DNA from: Rubrivivax sp.
Lineage (GTDB): Bacteria; Pseudomonadota; Gammaproteobacteria; Burkholderiales; Burkholderiaceae_C
Reading direction: 5' to 3'
Assembly: GCA_016790395.1 (NCBI GenBank)
Contig: JAEUPH010000222.1
Coordinates: 1 to 39,363 of the forward strand
Length of the DNA: 39,363 bases
Part shown: positions 25,574 through 37,500 of the stretch, in pieces
Layout: each line of letters starts with the position of its first letter
How positions within the stretch are numbered: the stretch's first letter is position 1
The notes under the pieces: generated by a model
What the model saw: only the letters and a program-made list of their open reading frames with translations
Database searches by the model: none
What the model was told of the DNA's origin: nothing
Program-made: the position numbers and the translations under genes

Positions 25574-28500
25574 TCAGATCAGCGGCGTCTGGTTGCGCAG
25601 CAGCTCGTCGTCGGTCGCGCCCGGCAGCCGGCCGGCCGTCACCGCACCGGTGACCACCCGCTCGGCCGGGGCCTCGGCCGCCGTGCTGCCCACCAGGTCG
25701 GCCGGCGCCGCGGCGAGCAGGTCGCCCAGGGCCGGGGTGGCCTCGGCGCCCTTGGCGAACCACACGTCGGTCATCTCGGCGCTCGTGCCGTCGGCCTTCG
25801 TGTAGCTGCCCACCATGCCCAGCAGGTTGCCGTTGTCGGTGGCCGTGCCCTTGGTGAAGTCGAGGTTGAGCTCGACCACGCCCACGTCCAGCAGGCCCTT
25901 CAGCTCGCCGGCGTCGGTCTGGCCGTCGGCGTCGGCGTCCACCCAGACGCGCAGCTCGCCGTAGGCGGCGTCGGCGGCGTTGACCGTGCCGTCGCCGTTG
26001 CTGTCGAGCTGGCCCAGGGCGGCGAAGCCGTTGCCGGCGCGCTGGCCGTTGGCCAGCTGCGTGGCGCCGCCGAAGAGCTCGGTGCCGTCGTCGATGCTGC
26101 CGTTGCCGTTGAGGTCACGCACCAGCAGGCCGTCGCCCGCACCCACCCAGCCGGTGGCCGTGGCGGTGCCGGTGGCGCCGACGTCGAACTGCACGCCGGC
26201 CGAGGCCGCCAGCGTCCGCACGCCGTTGCCGTCCAGGTCCAGCACGATGGGCGTCACGCCCTGCAGCGCGGCGAACTGCGCCGTGCTCATGGCCGCCCAG
26301 TCCTCGCCCTCGAAGGCGTTGTACTGGGTCATGCTCATCGCCGCCAGGTCGGCCGTCTCGAAGGCCGCCACCTGTTCGGTGGTCAGCGCGACGATCTGGT
26401 CGGCCGTCAGCGCCTGCGCCTGTGCCGTGGTCAGCGCGACGATCTGCGCCGTCGTCAGCTCAGGCACCACCGTGTCGGCGATCGACACCAGCTGCGCCGT
26501 GGTCAGCGCCGCGAACTGCGTCGTGCCCAGGGTCTGCCAGTCATCGGTGGTGAAGCTGGCCAGCTGGTCCGTCGTCAGCGCCGCCACCTGGCTCGCCGTG
26601 AAGGCGTTGACCTGGGCCGAGCTGAGCGCGTCGAGCTGGTCCGTCGTCAGCGCAGCGATCTGCGCCGAGCCGAAGGCCTGCAGCGTGGTCGACGTGAGGC
26701 CGCCGAGGTCGGCACTGTCCAGCGCGCCCATCTGCGCCGTGGTGAAGGCGGCGATCTGCGCTGTCGTCATGGCGTTGAACTGGTCGCTGGCCAGCGCGTC
26801 GATGACCGCCGTGCCGAAGGCGCGCACCTGGGCCGTGGTGAAGGCCGCGAGGTCCACCGTGTCCATGGCTGCCACCTGCGCGGCGCTCAGGCTGCCGACC
26901 TGGCTCACGCTCAGCGCGCGGATCTGGTCGCTGCCGAAGGCCGAGAGGTCGGCGCCGGTGAGGGCGTCGAGCTGGCCGCTGGTGATGGCCGCCACCTGCG
27001 CCGTGCCCAGGATGGACAGCTGCGCGGTGCTGAACTCGCCGAACTGCGTGCTCGTGAAGGCCGCGATCTGCGCCGTCGTCATGGCGGCGAGGTCACGCGT
27101 CTCGATGAGTCCGATGTCGGCCGTGTCGATGGCTCGCACCTGCGCCGTGGTCAGCGCCGCGGCCTGCGCCGTGGTCAGCGCCTGCAGGGCGTCGGTGGAC
27201 AGCGCCGCGATGGCCGCCGTCGACAGGGCACGCACCTGGGCGGTGGAGAGCACCGCCAGGTCGGCGGTCTGGAAGGCCGCGGCCTGCGCCGTGTTGAACG
27301 CGCCGATCTGGCCCGAGGTCATGGCGGCGAACTGCGTCGTCGTGAAGGCGGCCACGTCGCTGGCGCTCATGGCGTTGATCTGGCCGACGCTCAGGCTGGA
27401 CACCTGGCGCGTGGTGAGGCCGGCCTGCTGCGCGTCGGTCAGCGAATTGAGCTGGTCACCCGTGAAGGCGGCCACCTGCGTCACGCTCATGGCGGCGAGG
27501 TCGGTGCTGTCCAGCGCGTGCAGGTTGGCCGTGGCCAGGGCCCGCACCTCGGCCGTCGTCAGCGCCACCACCTGGGCGCTGGTCAGCGCCGCGATGGACT
27601 CGCTGGACAGCGCGGCGATGCCGGCCGTCGTGAAGGCCCGCACCTGCGCGGTGGACAGCGCCTGCAGGTCGGTGCTGGTCAGCGTGCTGACCTGCGCCGT
27701 CGTCAGGTTGGCGATCTGCGCCGTGGTGAGCGCGGCGAACTGCGTCGTGGAGAGGGAGTTCAGGTCGTCACTGGCCAGCGCCTTGATCTGCGCCGTGCCG
27801 ATGGCCGCCACCTGCGCGGTGGACAGCACCGCCAGCTGGGCCGTGGTCAGCGCGTCGATCTGCGCCGAGGTCATGGCGCGGATCTGCGCCGTGGTCATGG
27901 CCGCGATGTCGGCCGTCTGCATCTGCGCCAGGTCGGCGTTGTCGATGGCCACGATCTGGCTCGTCTTCAGCGCCGCCACCTGCTCGGTGGTGAGCGCCTG
28001 CAGCTGTGCCGCCGTCATCGAGGCGATGGCCGCCGTGCCGAAGGCCTTGATCTGGTCGGCCGAGAGCGCCGCCAGGTCGGTGGTCTCCAGCACCGAGACA
28101 TGGGCCGTGTCCAGGCCGGCGATCTGCGCGGTTTCCAGCACCTGGAACTGCGCCGAGCTCAGCGTGTTCAGCGTGGCCGTCGTCAGCGCATTGAGCTGCG
28201 CGGTGGACAGCGCGGCCAGCTGCGTGTCGGTGAGCGTGGTGAACTGCGCCGTGGTCAGCGACTGCATCTGCAGCGTGCTCAGGCCGGGCAGCTGCGAGGC
28301 CGTGAAGGCGGCCAGGTCGGCCGTCTGCATCTGCGCCAGGTCGGCGCCCTGGATGGCGCGGATCTGCGCCGTGGTCAGGGCCGCGGCCTGGGCCGTGGTG
28401 ATGGCCTGCAGCTGGCCGGCGCTCAGCGCCTCGATGGCGGCGGTGGACAGGCCGCGGATCTGCGTCGCCGTCAGCGACGCGAGGTCATCGGTGTCCATGG

Positions 28501-31500
28501 CCACGATCTGGGCGGTGGTCAGCGCGCCCAGCTGCGTGGCGCTGAACGCGGCGAATTCGCTCGTGCCCAGCGTGGCCAGCTTGGTCGGGTCGATGGCCGC
28601 CAGTTGCGTGGTCGTGAGACCGGCCAGGATGGTGTCGCTCAGTGCCGTGAGCTGCGCCGTGGTGAGTGCGGCCACCTGCGCCGTGCCGAAGGCGGCGAAC
28701 TGGGCCGGCGTCAGCGCGTTGAGGTCATCGCTTTCCATCGCCGCCAGCACCGTGGTGCCGATGGCGCGCAGCTGTGCGGCCGTGAGCGAGCCCATCTGCG
28801 TCGTCGTCCAGGCGGCACCCAGCTCGGTGGTCAGCGCCGAGATGGCGGCCGTGGACAGCGCCGCGACCTGCGTGCCCTGCAGGGCCGCCCAGTCGTCGGT
28901 GTCCATGGCGGCCACCTGCGAGGCGGCCAGGCCGGTGATCTGCGTGGCCGTGAGGGCCTGCCACTGCGCCGTGGTCAGCGTCGTGAGGTCGGCATCGTCG
29001 ATGGCGCGCAGCTGCGCCGAGTTCAGCGCCGCCAGCTGCGTGGTGCCCCAGGCACTGAGCTGACCGGTCGTGAGCTGGCTCACTTGCGTCGCCGTGAGCG
29101 CGGCCACCTGCGTGGTGGTCAGCACGTTGAGGTCGTCGGACTCCAGCGCCGCCACCTGGCTGGCGGTCAGCGCGCGAAGCTGGCCGGTGGTCAGCCCGCG
29201 CACCTGCGAGGTGGACAGCGCCGTGATGACCGCGTCGGACAGCGAGGCGATGGCCGCGGTGCCGATGGCCGCCACCTGCGTGGTGCTCAGCAGCGACAGG
29301 TCATCGGTGCCCAGCGCCGCGGCCTGGCTGGCCGTCATGTAGGGCAGCTGGACCGTGGTCAGCGACTGGAACTGCGCGCTGTCCATCGCGGCCAGGTCGC
29401 CCGCTTCCAGCGCGCCCACCTGGGCGCCCGTGAGGGCCTGCACCTGGGTCGTGGTGAGCGCGGCCACCGAGGCCGAGGTCAGCGCGACGATGCTGTCGGT
29501 CGACAGCGCCGCCACCTGTGCCGTGCCCAGCGCCCGCAGGTCGGCGCTTTCGAAGGCGGCCACCTGTTCGTCGGTGAGCTTGGCGATCTGGCGCGTCGTC
29601 AGCGCGGCCACCTGGGCCGTGCCCAGGGCGGCGAAGTCAGCCGCTTCCATGGCCACGATCTGCGCCGTGCCCAGGGTCTGGATCTGCGCCGTCGTCAGCG
29701 CGGCGATGCCGGCGGTGGTGAGCGCGGCCAGCGCGGCACCGCTCAGCGAGCCGATGGTGCCCGTGCCCAGGGCCTGCAGCGAGGCCGTGCCCAGGCTGGC
29801 AGCCTGCGTGTCAGTGATGGCGGCCACCTGCGAAGCCAGCAGCGCGGCGAAGCCGGCCGTGGACAGCGCGGCGAGGTCGTCGGCGTCGAGTTGCGAGATC
29901 TGTGTCGTCGTCAGCGCCCGCACCTGGTCGGTGCCCAGCGCGGCCATCGCCGCGGTGGTGAAGGCCGAGAGCTGCTCGGCGGCCAGGGCCCGCAGCTGCC
30001 GCGAGCTGAGCGCGGCGATGTCGGCGGTTTCCATGCCGGCGATCTGGTCACCCGTCAGCGCGGCGATCTGGCGCGTGGACAGCGCCGCGAACTGCGCCGT
30101 GCCCAGCGCGGCCAGCGAGGCCGCGGACAGGTTGGCCAGCGGCGTGGCGCCGATGGCAGCGGCCTGCGTGGCCGTCAGCGCGGCGATCTGGCCCGTGGCC
30201 AGACCGGCCAGCTGGTCGGCCGTCAGCGCAGCGATCTGCGCCGTGCCCAGCGTGGCCAGGTCGGCCGTCTGGATGGCGGCGAAGGCCGAGGCGTCGAGCA
30301 GCGCGATCTGGCTGGAGGTGAGCGAGCCCAGCTGGACGCTGTCCATCGCCACGATGGCGGCGGAGGTCAGCGCGGCCAGTGCGTCTGCGCCCAGCGCGCG
30401 CAGCTGGGCGGTGCCCAACGCGGCGATGTCGGCCGTCTCCATGGCGGCGATCTTGTCGGCGCCGAGGCTGGCGAACTGGGCCGAGGTGAGCGCGGCGAAC
30501 TGCCCGGTGCCCATCGCCACGAAGTCTTCCTGCTCCAGCGCCGCGAGCTGCGCCGTGGTGAGCTTGTTGACCTGGTCGGTGCCCAGCGCGGCCACCTGGC
30601 CGGTGGTGAGCGCGGCGATCTGCGCGTCGGACAGCGTGCGCAGCTGCGCCGAGCTGAAGGCGGCGAGGTCGGCCGTCTCGAGGCCAGCGACCTGGTCCTC
30701 GGTCAGCGCGGCGATCTGCGCCGTGCGCAGCGCGGCGAACTGGCCGGTGCCCATCGCGTTCAGGTGCTCGGCGTCCAGCCCGGCCAGCAGGCCCGTGTCG
30801 AGGCCGGCCACCTGCGCGGTGGTCAGCGCGGCCATCTGCGCGGTGGTCAGCGCGGCCAGGCCTTCAGCGGCCAGCGCGTTGATCTGCGCCGTGCCCAGCG
30901 CGGCCAGGTCGGCCGTCTGCATCGAGGCCAGGTTGTCCTTCACGATGGCGGCCACCTGGTCCACCGAGAGCACGGCGGCCTGCGCGGTGGTCAGCGCGGC
31001 CAGCGCGTCGGTGCTCAGCGAGGCCATGGTCTCGGCCGACAGCGCGCGCGCCTGGGCCGTGCCCAGCGCGGCGAGGTCGTTCGCCTCCAGCACCGCGGCC
31101 TGCGCCGAGGTGAGGGCGGCGATCTGCGCCGTGGTCATGGCCTGGTACTGCGCCGTGGTGAAGGCGGCCACGCTGGTCGGGTTCAGCTCGGCGAACTGCG
31201 CCGTCGACAGCGAGGCGATCTGGCGCGAGGTCAGCGCGCCCAGTTGCGTGGAGCTGAGGTAGTCGATCTGGTCGGCCGACATGGCCGCCAGTTGCGCCGT
31301 CGTGAAGGCGGCGATGTCACGCGACTCCATCACCTGCAGCACGCTGTCGGTGAGGGCGGCCACCTGCGCGGTGCTCAGCGCGGCCACCTGGGCCGTGCTC
31401 AGCGCGACGATGGCGCTGCTGGACAGCGAGTTCAGTGCATCCGTGGTGAAGGCCCGCACCTGGGCCGTGCTGAGCGCGGCGATGACGGCCGTCTCCAGCG

Positions 31501-34500
31501 TGGCCGCCTGGCTGGCGGTGAGTGCGGCGATCTGCGCGGTGGCCATGCCGGCGTACTGCGTGGTGCCGAAGGCGGCCTGCGCCACCGGATCCAGCGCCGC
31601 CAGCTGTTCGCTGGTGAAGGCGCCGAACTGCTGCGTGCTCAAGGCCAGCAGCTGGTCGCTGGTGAGCGCGGCGATCTGCGAGCTGTCGAAGGCGCGCAGC
31701 TGGGCCGTGCTCATGGCGGCGAAGTCAGCGGACTCGATGGCCGCCACCTGGGCGCCGGTGAGCGCACGCACCTGGTCGGTGACGAGCGCGGCCACCTGCG
31801 CCGAGGACAGCGCGATGATGTTGGCTTCGGTCAGCGCGGCCACGCTGGCCGTGGCCAGGTGACGCAGCTGTGCCGTGGACAGCGCGCCGAGGTCGGCGGC
31901 CTGCATCGAGGCGGCCTGCGCCGCGGTGAGCGCGGCCACCTGGGCGCTGGTGAGGGCGGCGAACTGCGCCGTGCCCATGGCGGCCAGGTTGTCGGGGTCG
32001 ATGGCGGCCAGCTGGGCCGTGGTGAGCGCGGCCACCTGGCGTGTCGTCAGGTTGGCCAGCTGGGCCGTGGACAGCACGGTCAGCTGCGAGACGTCGATGG
32101 AGGCGATCTGCGCCGTGGTCATGGCGGCCAGGTCGGCCGTCTGCAGCGCCAGCAGCTGGTCATCGGTGAGCGCGGCGATCTGGTCGGTGCGCAGCGCCGC
32201 GGCCTGGGCCGTGGTGATGCCGGCCACCGCCTCGGCGGAGAGCTGCGCCACGTTGGCGTCGGACAGCGAGCGCAGCTGCGCCGTGCCCAGCGCGGCCACG
32301 TCGGCGCTCTGCAGCGCCGCGGCCTGCGCGGCCGTCAGCGCGGCCACCTGGGCCGTGGTGAAGGCGGCGTACTGCAGCGTCGTCATGCCGGCCAGCGCGT
32401 CGGGGTCGAGCGCGGCGATCTGCGCCGTCGTCAGCACCCCCACCTGGCGGGTGGTGAGCGCGCCGAGCTGCGCGGTGTCGAAGGCCGTAAGCTGCGTGGG
32501 CGAGAGCGCCGCCAGCTGCGGCAACCCGATGGCGGCCACGTCGGCCGTCTGCATGGCGGCCAGCTGTTCGGCCGTGAAGGCGGCCATCTGCGCGGTGGTG
32601 AGGCCGCCGACCTGCGAGGTCGTCAGCGCGGCCACGGCCGTGGCCGACAGCGCGGCCACGGTGTCCACGCCCAGCGCACGCAGCTGCGTGAGGCTCAGCG
32701 CGGCCACGTCGTTGCCTTCCAGCGCGGCGGCCTGGGCGGTGGTCAGCGCGGCCAGCTGCGCCGTCGTCATGGCGGCGTACTGGGCCGTGCCCAGCGCGGC
32801 CAGGTCGTCGGGTTGCAGCGAGGCGATCTGCAGCGTGGTGAGCGCGGCGATCTGGCGTGTCGTCAGGTTGGCCAGCTGCGCGGTTTCCAGCGCGTCGAGC
32901 TGGGCGGTGGACAGCGCGGCGATCTGCGCCGTGCCGAACACGGCCAGGTCACGCGTCTCGAAGCCCTGCATCTGCTCGGCCGACAGCGCGGCCAGCTGGG
33001 CCGTGGTGAGGCCGGCGATGGCGTCGGTCGCCAGCGCGGCGATGGAGCCCTGCGTCAGCGCGGCGATGGCGTCGCTGGCCAGCGCACGCACCTGGGCCGA
33101 GCCCAGCACGGCCACGTCGGCGCTTTCCAGCGCGGCGGCCTGCGCCGAGGTGATGGCGGCCATCTGCGTGGTGGACAGCGCATCGAACTGCGCCGTGGAC
33201 AGCGCGGCCAGCGCATCAGGCGCCATGCCCGCGATCTGGTCGGCACCCCAGCCGGCGACGGCGTTGGCGCCCAGCGCGGCGAGTTGCTCGGTGGTGAAGG
33301 CGGCGAACTGCACCGAGCTCATGGCGGCCACCTGGGCCGTGCTGAGCGCGGCCACGTCGGCCGTCTGCATGCCGGCCACCTGGTCGACGGTGAGCGCGGC
33401 CATCTGGGCCGTGGTCAGCGCGGCGGCCTGGGCCGTGGTCAGACCCTGGATCACTTCCACCGTGGCGGCGGCCAGGGTGGCGCCGTCGATGGCGCGCAGC
33501 TGCGCCGTGGAGAGCGCGGCGATGTCGGCGCTCTGCAGTTCGGCGGCCTGCGCGGTGGTGATGGCGCCCAGCTGGGCCGTGGACAGCGCCTGGAACTGCG
33601 CCGTGGTCAGGCCGGCCAGGTTGCTGGCGGACAGGCCCGCCACCTGCGAGGTGGTCAGCGCGGCGACCTGCGCCGTGCCGAGCTTGGACATCTGGTCGGC
33701 GTCGAGCGCGGCCAGCTGGGCGTCACCCAGCGCGCGCACGGCGGCGGTGCTCAGCTGCGCCAGCTGGGCGCTGCTGAGGCCGGCGAGGTCGGCACCGTCG
33801 ATGGCGGCGGCCTGCGTGCCCGAGAGCGCGGCCAGCTGGGCCGTGGTGAGCGCGGCGATCTGCGCCGCGTCGAACGTGGCCAGCGATTCGGTGTCGAGCG
33901 CGGCCACCTGGGCGGTGCGCAGCGCGGCGATGTCAGCCGTCTCCATGCCGGCCACCTGGGCCGTGGTGAGGGCGGCGATCTGCGCTGTCGTCAGCGCCTG
34001 CGTCTGCGCCGTGGACAGGGCGGCGATCTTGTCGGCCGCCAGCGCGTCCACCTGCGCCGTGGTCAGCGCGGCCAGCTGGGCCGTGCCGAGCGCGGCGAAC
34101 TGGGTGGCGTCCAGCGCGCCGAGCTGGGCGTCGCTGAACACGCGCACCTGGGCCGTGGTGAGCGCGGCGATGTCGGCCGTCTCCAGCAGCGCCATGGTGG
34201 CGGTGCCCAGCGCGGCGATCTGCGCCGTGGCCAGCGCGGCCATCTGCGCCGTGGTGAAGCCCACCACGGTGTCCGGGGCCAGCGAGGCGAAGTTGGCGGC
34301 CGACAGCGCGGCCAGCTGCGCCGTGCTCCAGGCGGCCAGGTCTTCCGAACCCATGGCGGCGAACTGCGTGCCGGTGAGCGCGGCCACCTGCGCCGTGGTC
34401 ATGGCGGCGAAGTGGGCGGTGCCCAGCGAGCCGATGTCGTCGGCGTCGAAGCGGGCGATCTGCGCCGTCGTCAGCGCGCGCACCTGCGCCGTGGTGAGGG

Positions 34501-37500
34501 CGGCGAACTGGTCACCGGTGAGGGCGTCGATCTGCGCGTCGCGCAGCACCGCCACCTGGGCCGTGCCGAGGGCGGCCAGGTCGGCCGTCTCCATCTGGGC
34601 CAGGTCGCCGGCTTCCAGCGCACGCACCTGGGCCGTGGTCAGCGCCGCGGCCTGCGCGGTGGTGAGCGCGGTCACCTGGTCGGCCGTGAAGGCTTCGATC
34701 TGGGCGGTCTTCAGCGCGGCCACCTGGGCCGTGGTCATGGCGGCGACATGGTCGCCGTCGAGCTGGCTCACCTGCTCGGTGGTCATCGCCGCCACCTGGG
34801 CCGTGCCCAGGCGCGAGAACTGCGCCGTGGTCATGGCGTTGAGCTGCGACGGGTCCATGGTGGCGATCTGCGCCGTCGTCATGGCGCTCACCTGGCCGGT
34901 GGCCAGGCTGCCCAGCTGCTCGGCCGACAGGGCCGCCAGCTGCGCGCTGCTCAGGCTCAGCACCTGCGCGCTGGTGAGCGCGGCCAGGCTGGCGGTGGAC
35001 AGCGACGCGAGGTCCTCGAGGTCGATGGCGCGCAGCTGCGCCGTGGTCAGCGCGGCGGCCTGCGCCGTGGTCAGCGCAGCGACGTGGTCACCGTTGAGCG
35101 CGGCCATGTTGGCCGTGCTGAGCAGGCGGATCTGCGCCGTGCCCAGCGCGGCCAGGTCGGCGGCGTCCAGCGATGCGGCCTGCGCCGTGGTGAAGGCCGG
35201 GATCTGCAGCGTGGTCATGGCGGCGAACTGCGCCGTGCCCATGGCTGCCAGGTTGGAGGCATCCATGCCCGCGATCTGCGTGCCGGACAGCGCTGCCATC
35301 TGGGCGCTGGTGAGGCCGCCCAGCTGGGCCGCCGAGAGCGCGTTGAGCTGTGCCGTCGTCAGGCCGGCGATCTGTGCCGTGGTCAGCGCACCGATCTGCG
35401 CGCTGGACAGGCTGCCGAAGTCCTCGGGGTTCAAGGCCTTGACCTGCGTGACCGTCAGCGCGCGCAGCTGCGCCGTGCCGAAGGCCGCCACCTGGTCGGC
35501 TTCCAGCGCCTGCACCGTGGCCGTGGCCAGGGCACGCACGGCGGCCGTGCTGAGCGCGGCCAGGTCGGCCGTCTGCAGCGCAGCGGCCTGGCCGCTGTGG
35601 ATGGCGCCCACCTGCGCGGTGGAGAAGTTGGCGTAGGCGGCGGTGCCCAGCTGCGCCAGGTCGGCCGGGTCCATGCGCGAGATCTGCGCGCTGGTGAGCG
35701 CCGAGCTCTGGGCCGTGGTCATGGCCGTCAGCTGCGCCGTGGTCAGCGCGTCGAGCTGCGTGCTGGTGAGCGCGGCGATCTGCGCCGTGGTCAGCGTGGC
35801 GAAGCTGGCCGAGGCGATGGCGGCCAGGTCCTCGTTCTCGAGGGCCTTGATCTGCGCCGTGGTCAGCGCGCGCAGCTGGTCGGTGGTCAGCGCGGCCACC
35901 GACTCGGTGTCCAGCGCGGCGATGCTGGCGGTGCGCAGGCCACCGATCTGGCTGGCGCGGATGGCCGTCAGGTCCTCGGTGGTGAGCACCTGGGCCTGGT
36001 CGCTGCTCAGGCCGGCCAGCTGTGCCGAGGTGAGCCCGGCGTACTGCGTGGTGCCCAGGGCCACCAGCGTGTCGGTGCCCAGGCTGGCGATCTGGCCGCT
36101 GGTGAGGCCGGCCACCTGGGCGGTGGTGAGGCGGTTCAGGTCGGCGGTGCTGAAGGCCGCGAACTGCGCCGTGCTCATCGCACCCAGCTGGTTGGAGCGC
36201 AGCGCGTCGATCTGGTTGTTCGTCAGCGCGACGATGTCGTCGGTGCCCAGCACGCGGATCTGCGCCGTCGACAGGCCGGCGATCTGCGCCGTGGTCAGCG
36301 CCGCGATCTCGGCACTGGTGAGGCTGCCGATGTAGCCCGTGCCCACGCCGCCGATCTGGCTGCCGCCCATGGAGCCGGTGTTGCCGCCGGTGATGGCGGC
36401 CAGCTGCGCGGTGGACAGGGCGCCCAGCTGCGCGGAGGAGAAGGCGCTGGCGGCGCCGGAGACGGCGGCCAGCATGTCGGTCGTCAGCGCGGCCAGCACC
36501 GAGGGCCGCAGCGCGGCCAGGTCGGCGGTCTCGAAGGCCGAGAAATCAGCCGTGCCGATGGCGCGGATCTGCAGCGCCGTCAGGCCCTGCACCTGCAGCG
36601 TGGACAGGGCGTTCAGCTCGGTGCTGCCCAGCGCCGCCAGCGCGGCCGTGCCCACGGCGCCGATCTGGGCCGAGCCCAGCGCGCCCCAGTCGGCGGCCTG
36701 CAGGCCGGTGATCTGGGCCGAAGTCAGCGCGCCCACCTGGGCCGCCGACATGGCGGCGAACTGCGCCGTGCCGAAGTTGTTGATGCCGCTGCCCATGGCA
36801 GCCAGCTGCGTGCCGCTCAGGCCCGCCACCTGGGTGGACCCCATGGCGGTGAGCTGGCCAGCGGTGAGCGCGTTCACCTGCGCCGTCGTCAGGTTGCTGA
36901 TCTGGGAGCCGCTCATCACCGCGATGTCCGCGGTGTCCAGCGAGGCGATGTCGGTGCCCAGCGCGCGCGCTTGCGCGGCGGTGAGCCCGCGCACCTGGGC
37001 GCTGGTCAGCGCGGCCACTTCAGCGCCGGTGAGCGAGTCGATGACCGCGGTGGACAGCGCGGCGACCTGCGCCGAGGACAGCGAGGCGTAGGAACCGGCG
37101 GCCACGGCGTCGAACTGCGCCGTGGTCAGCGCGGCCATGCCGGCAGGCGTGAGCGTCAGGATGTCGTCGGAGGTCAGCGCCGTGCCCAGCGCGGCCAGCG
37201 AGGTCGGGGCGAGGGCGTTGATCTGGGTGGAGGTCAGCACGCCCAGGTCGGCGGTGAGGCCGGCCATCTGGGCCGTGGACAGGCTGGCCAGCTGCGCGGT
37301 GGTGAGCGCGGCCAGGTTCGTGGTCGTCAGGCTGTCCAGGTCGGCGGCGTCCAGGCCGTCGAGCTGGCTGGCGCTGAGCGAGCGCAGCTGCGCCGTGGTC
37401 AGCGCGTTGAGCTGTTCGCTGGTGAAGGCGCCCAGCTGGGCGCTGGAGATGGCCTGCAGGCGGGTCGTGCCCAGGGCCTGCAGGTCGGTGCTGTCCAGAC

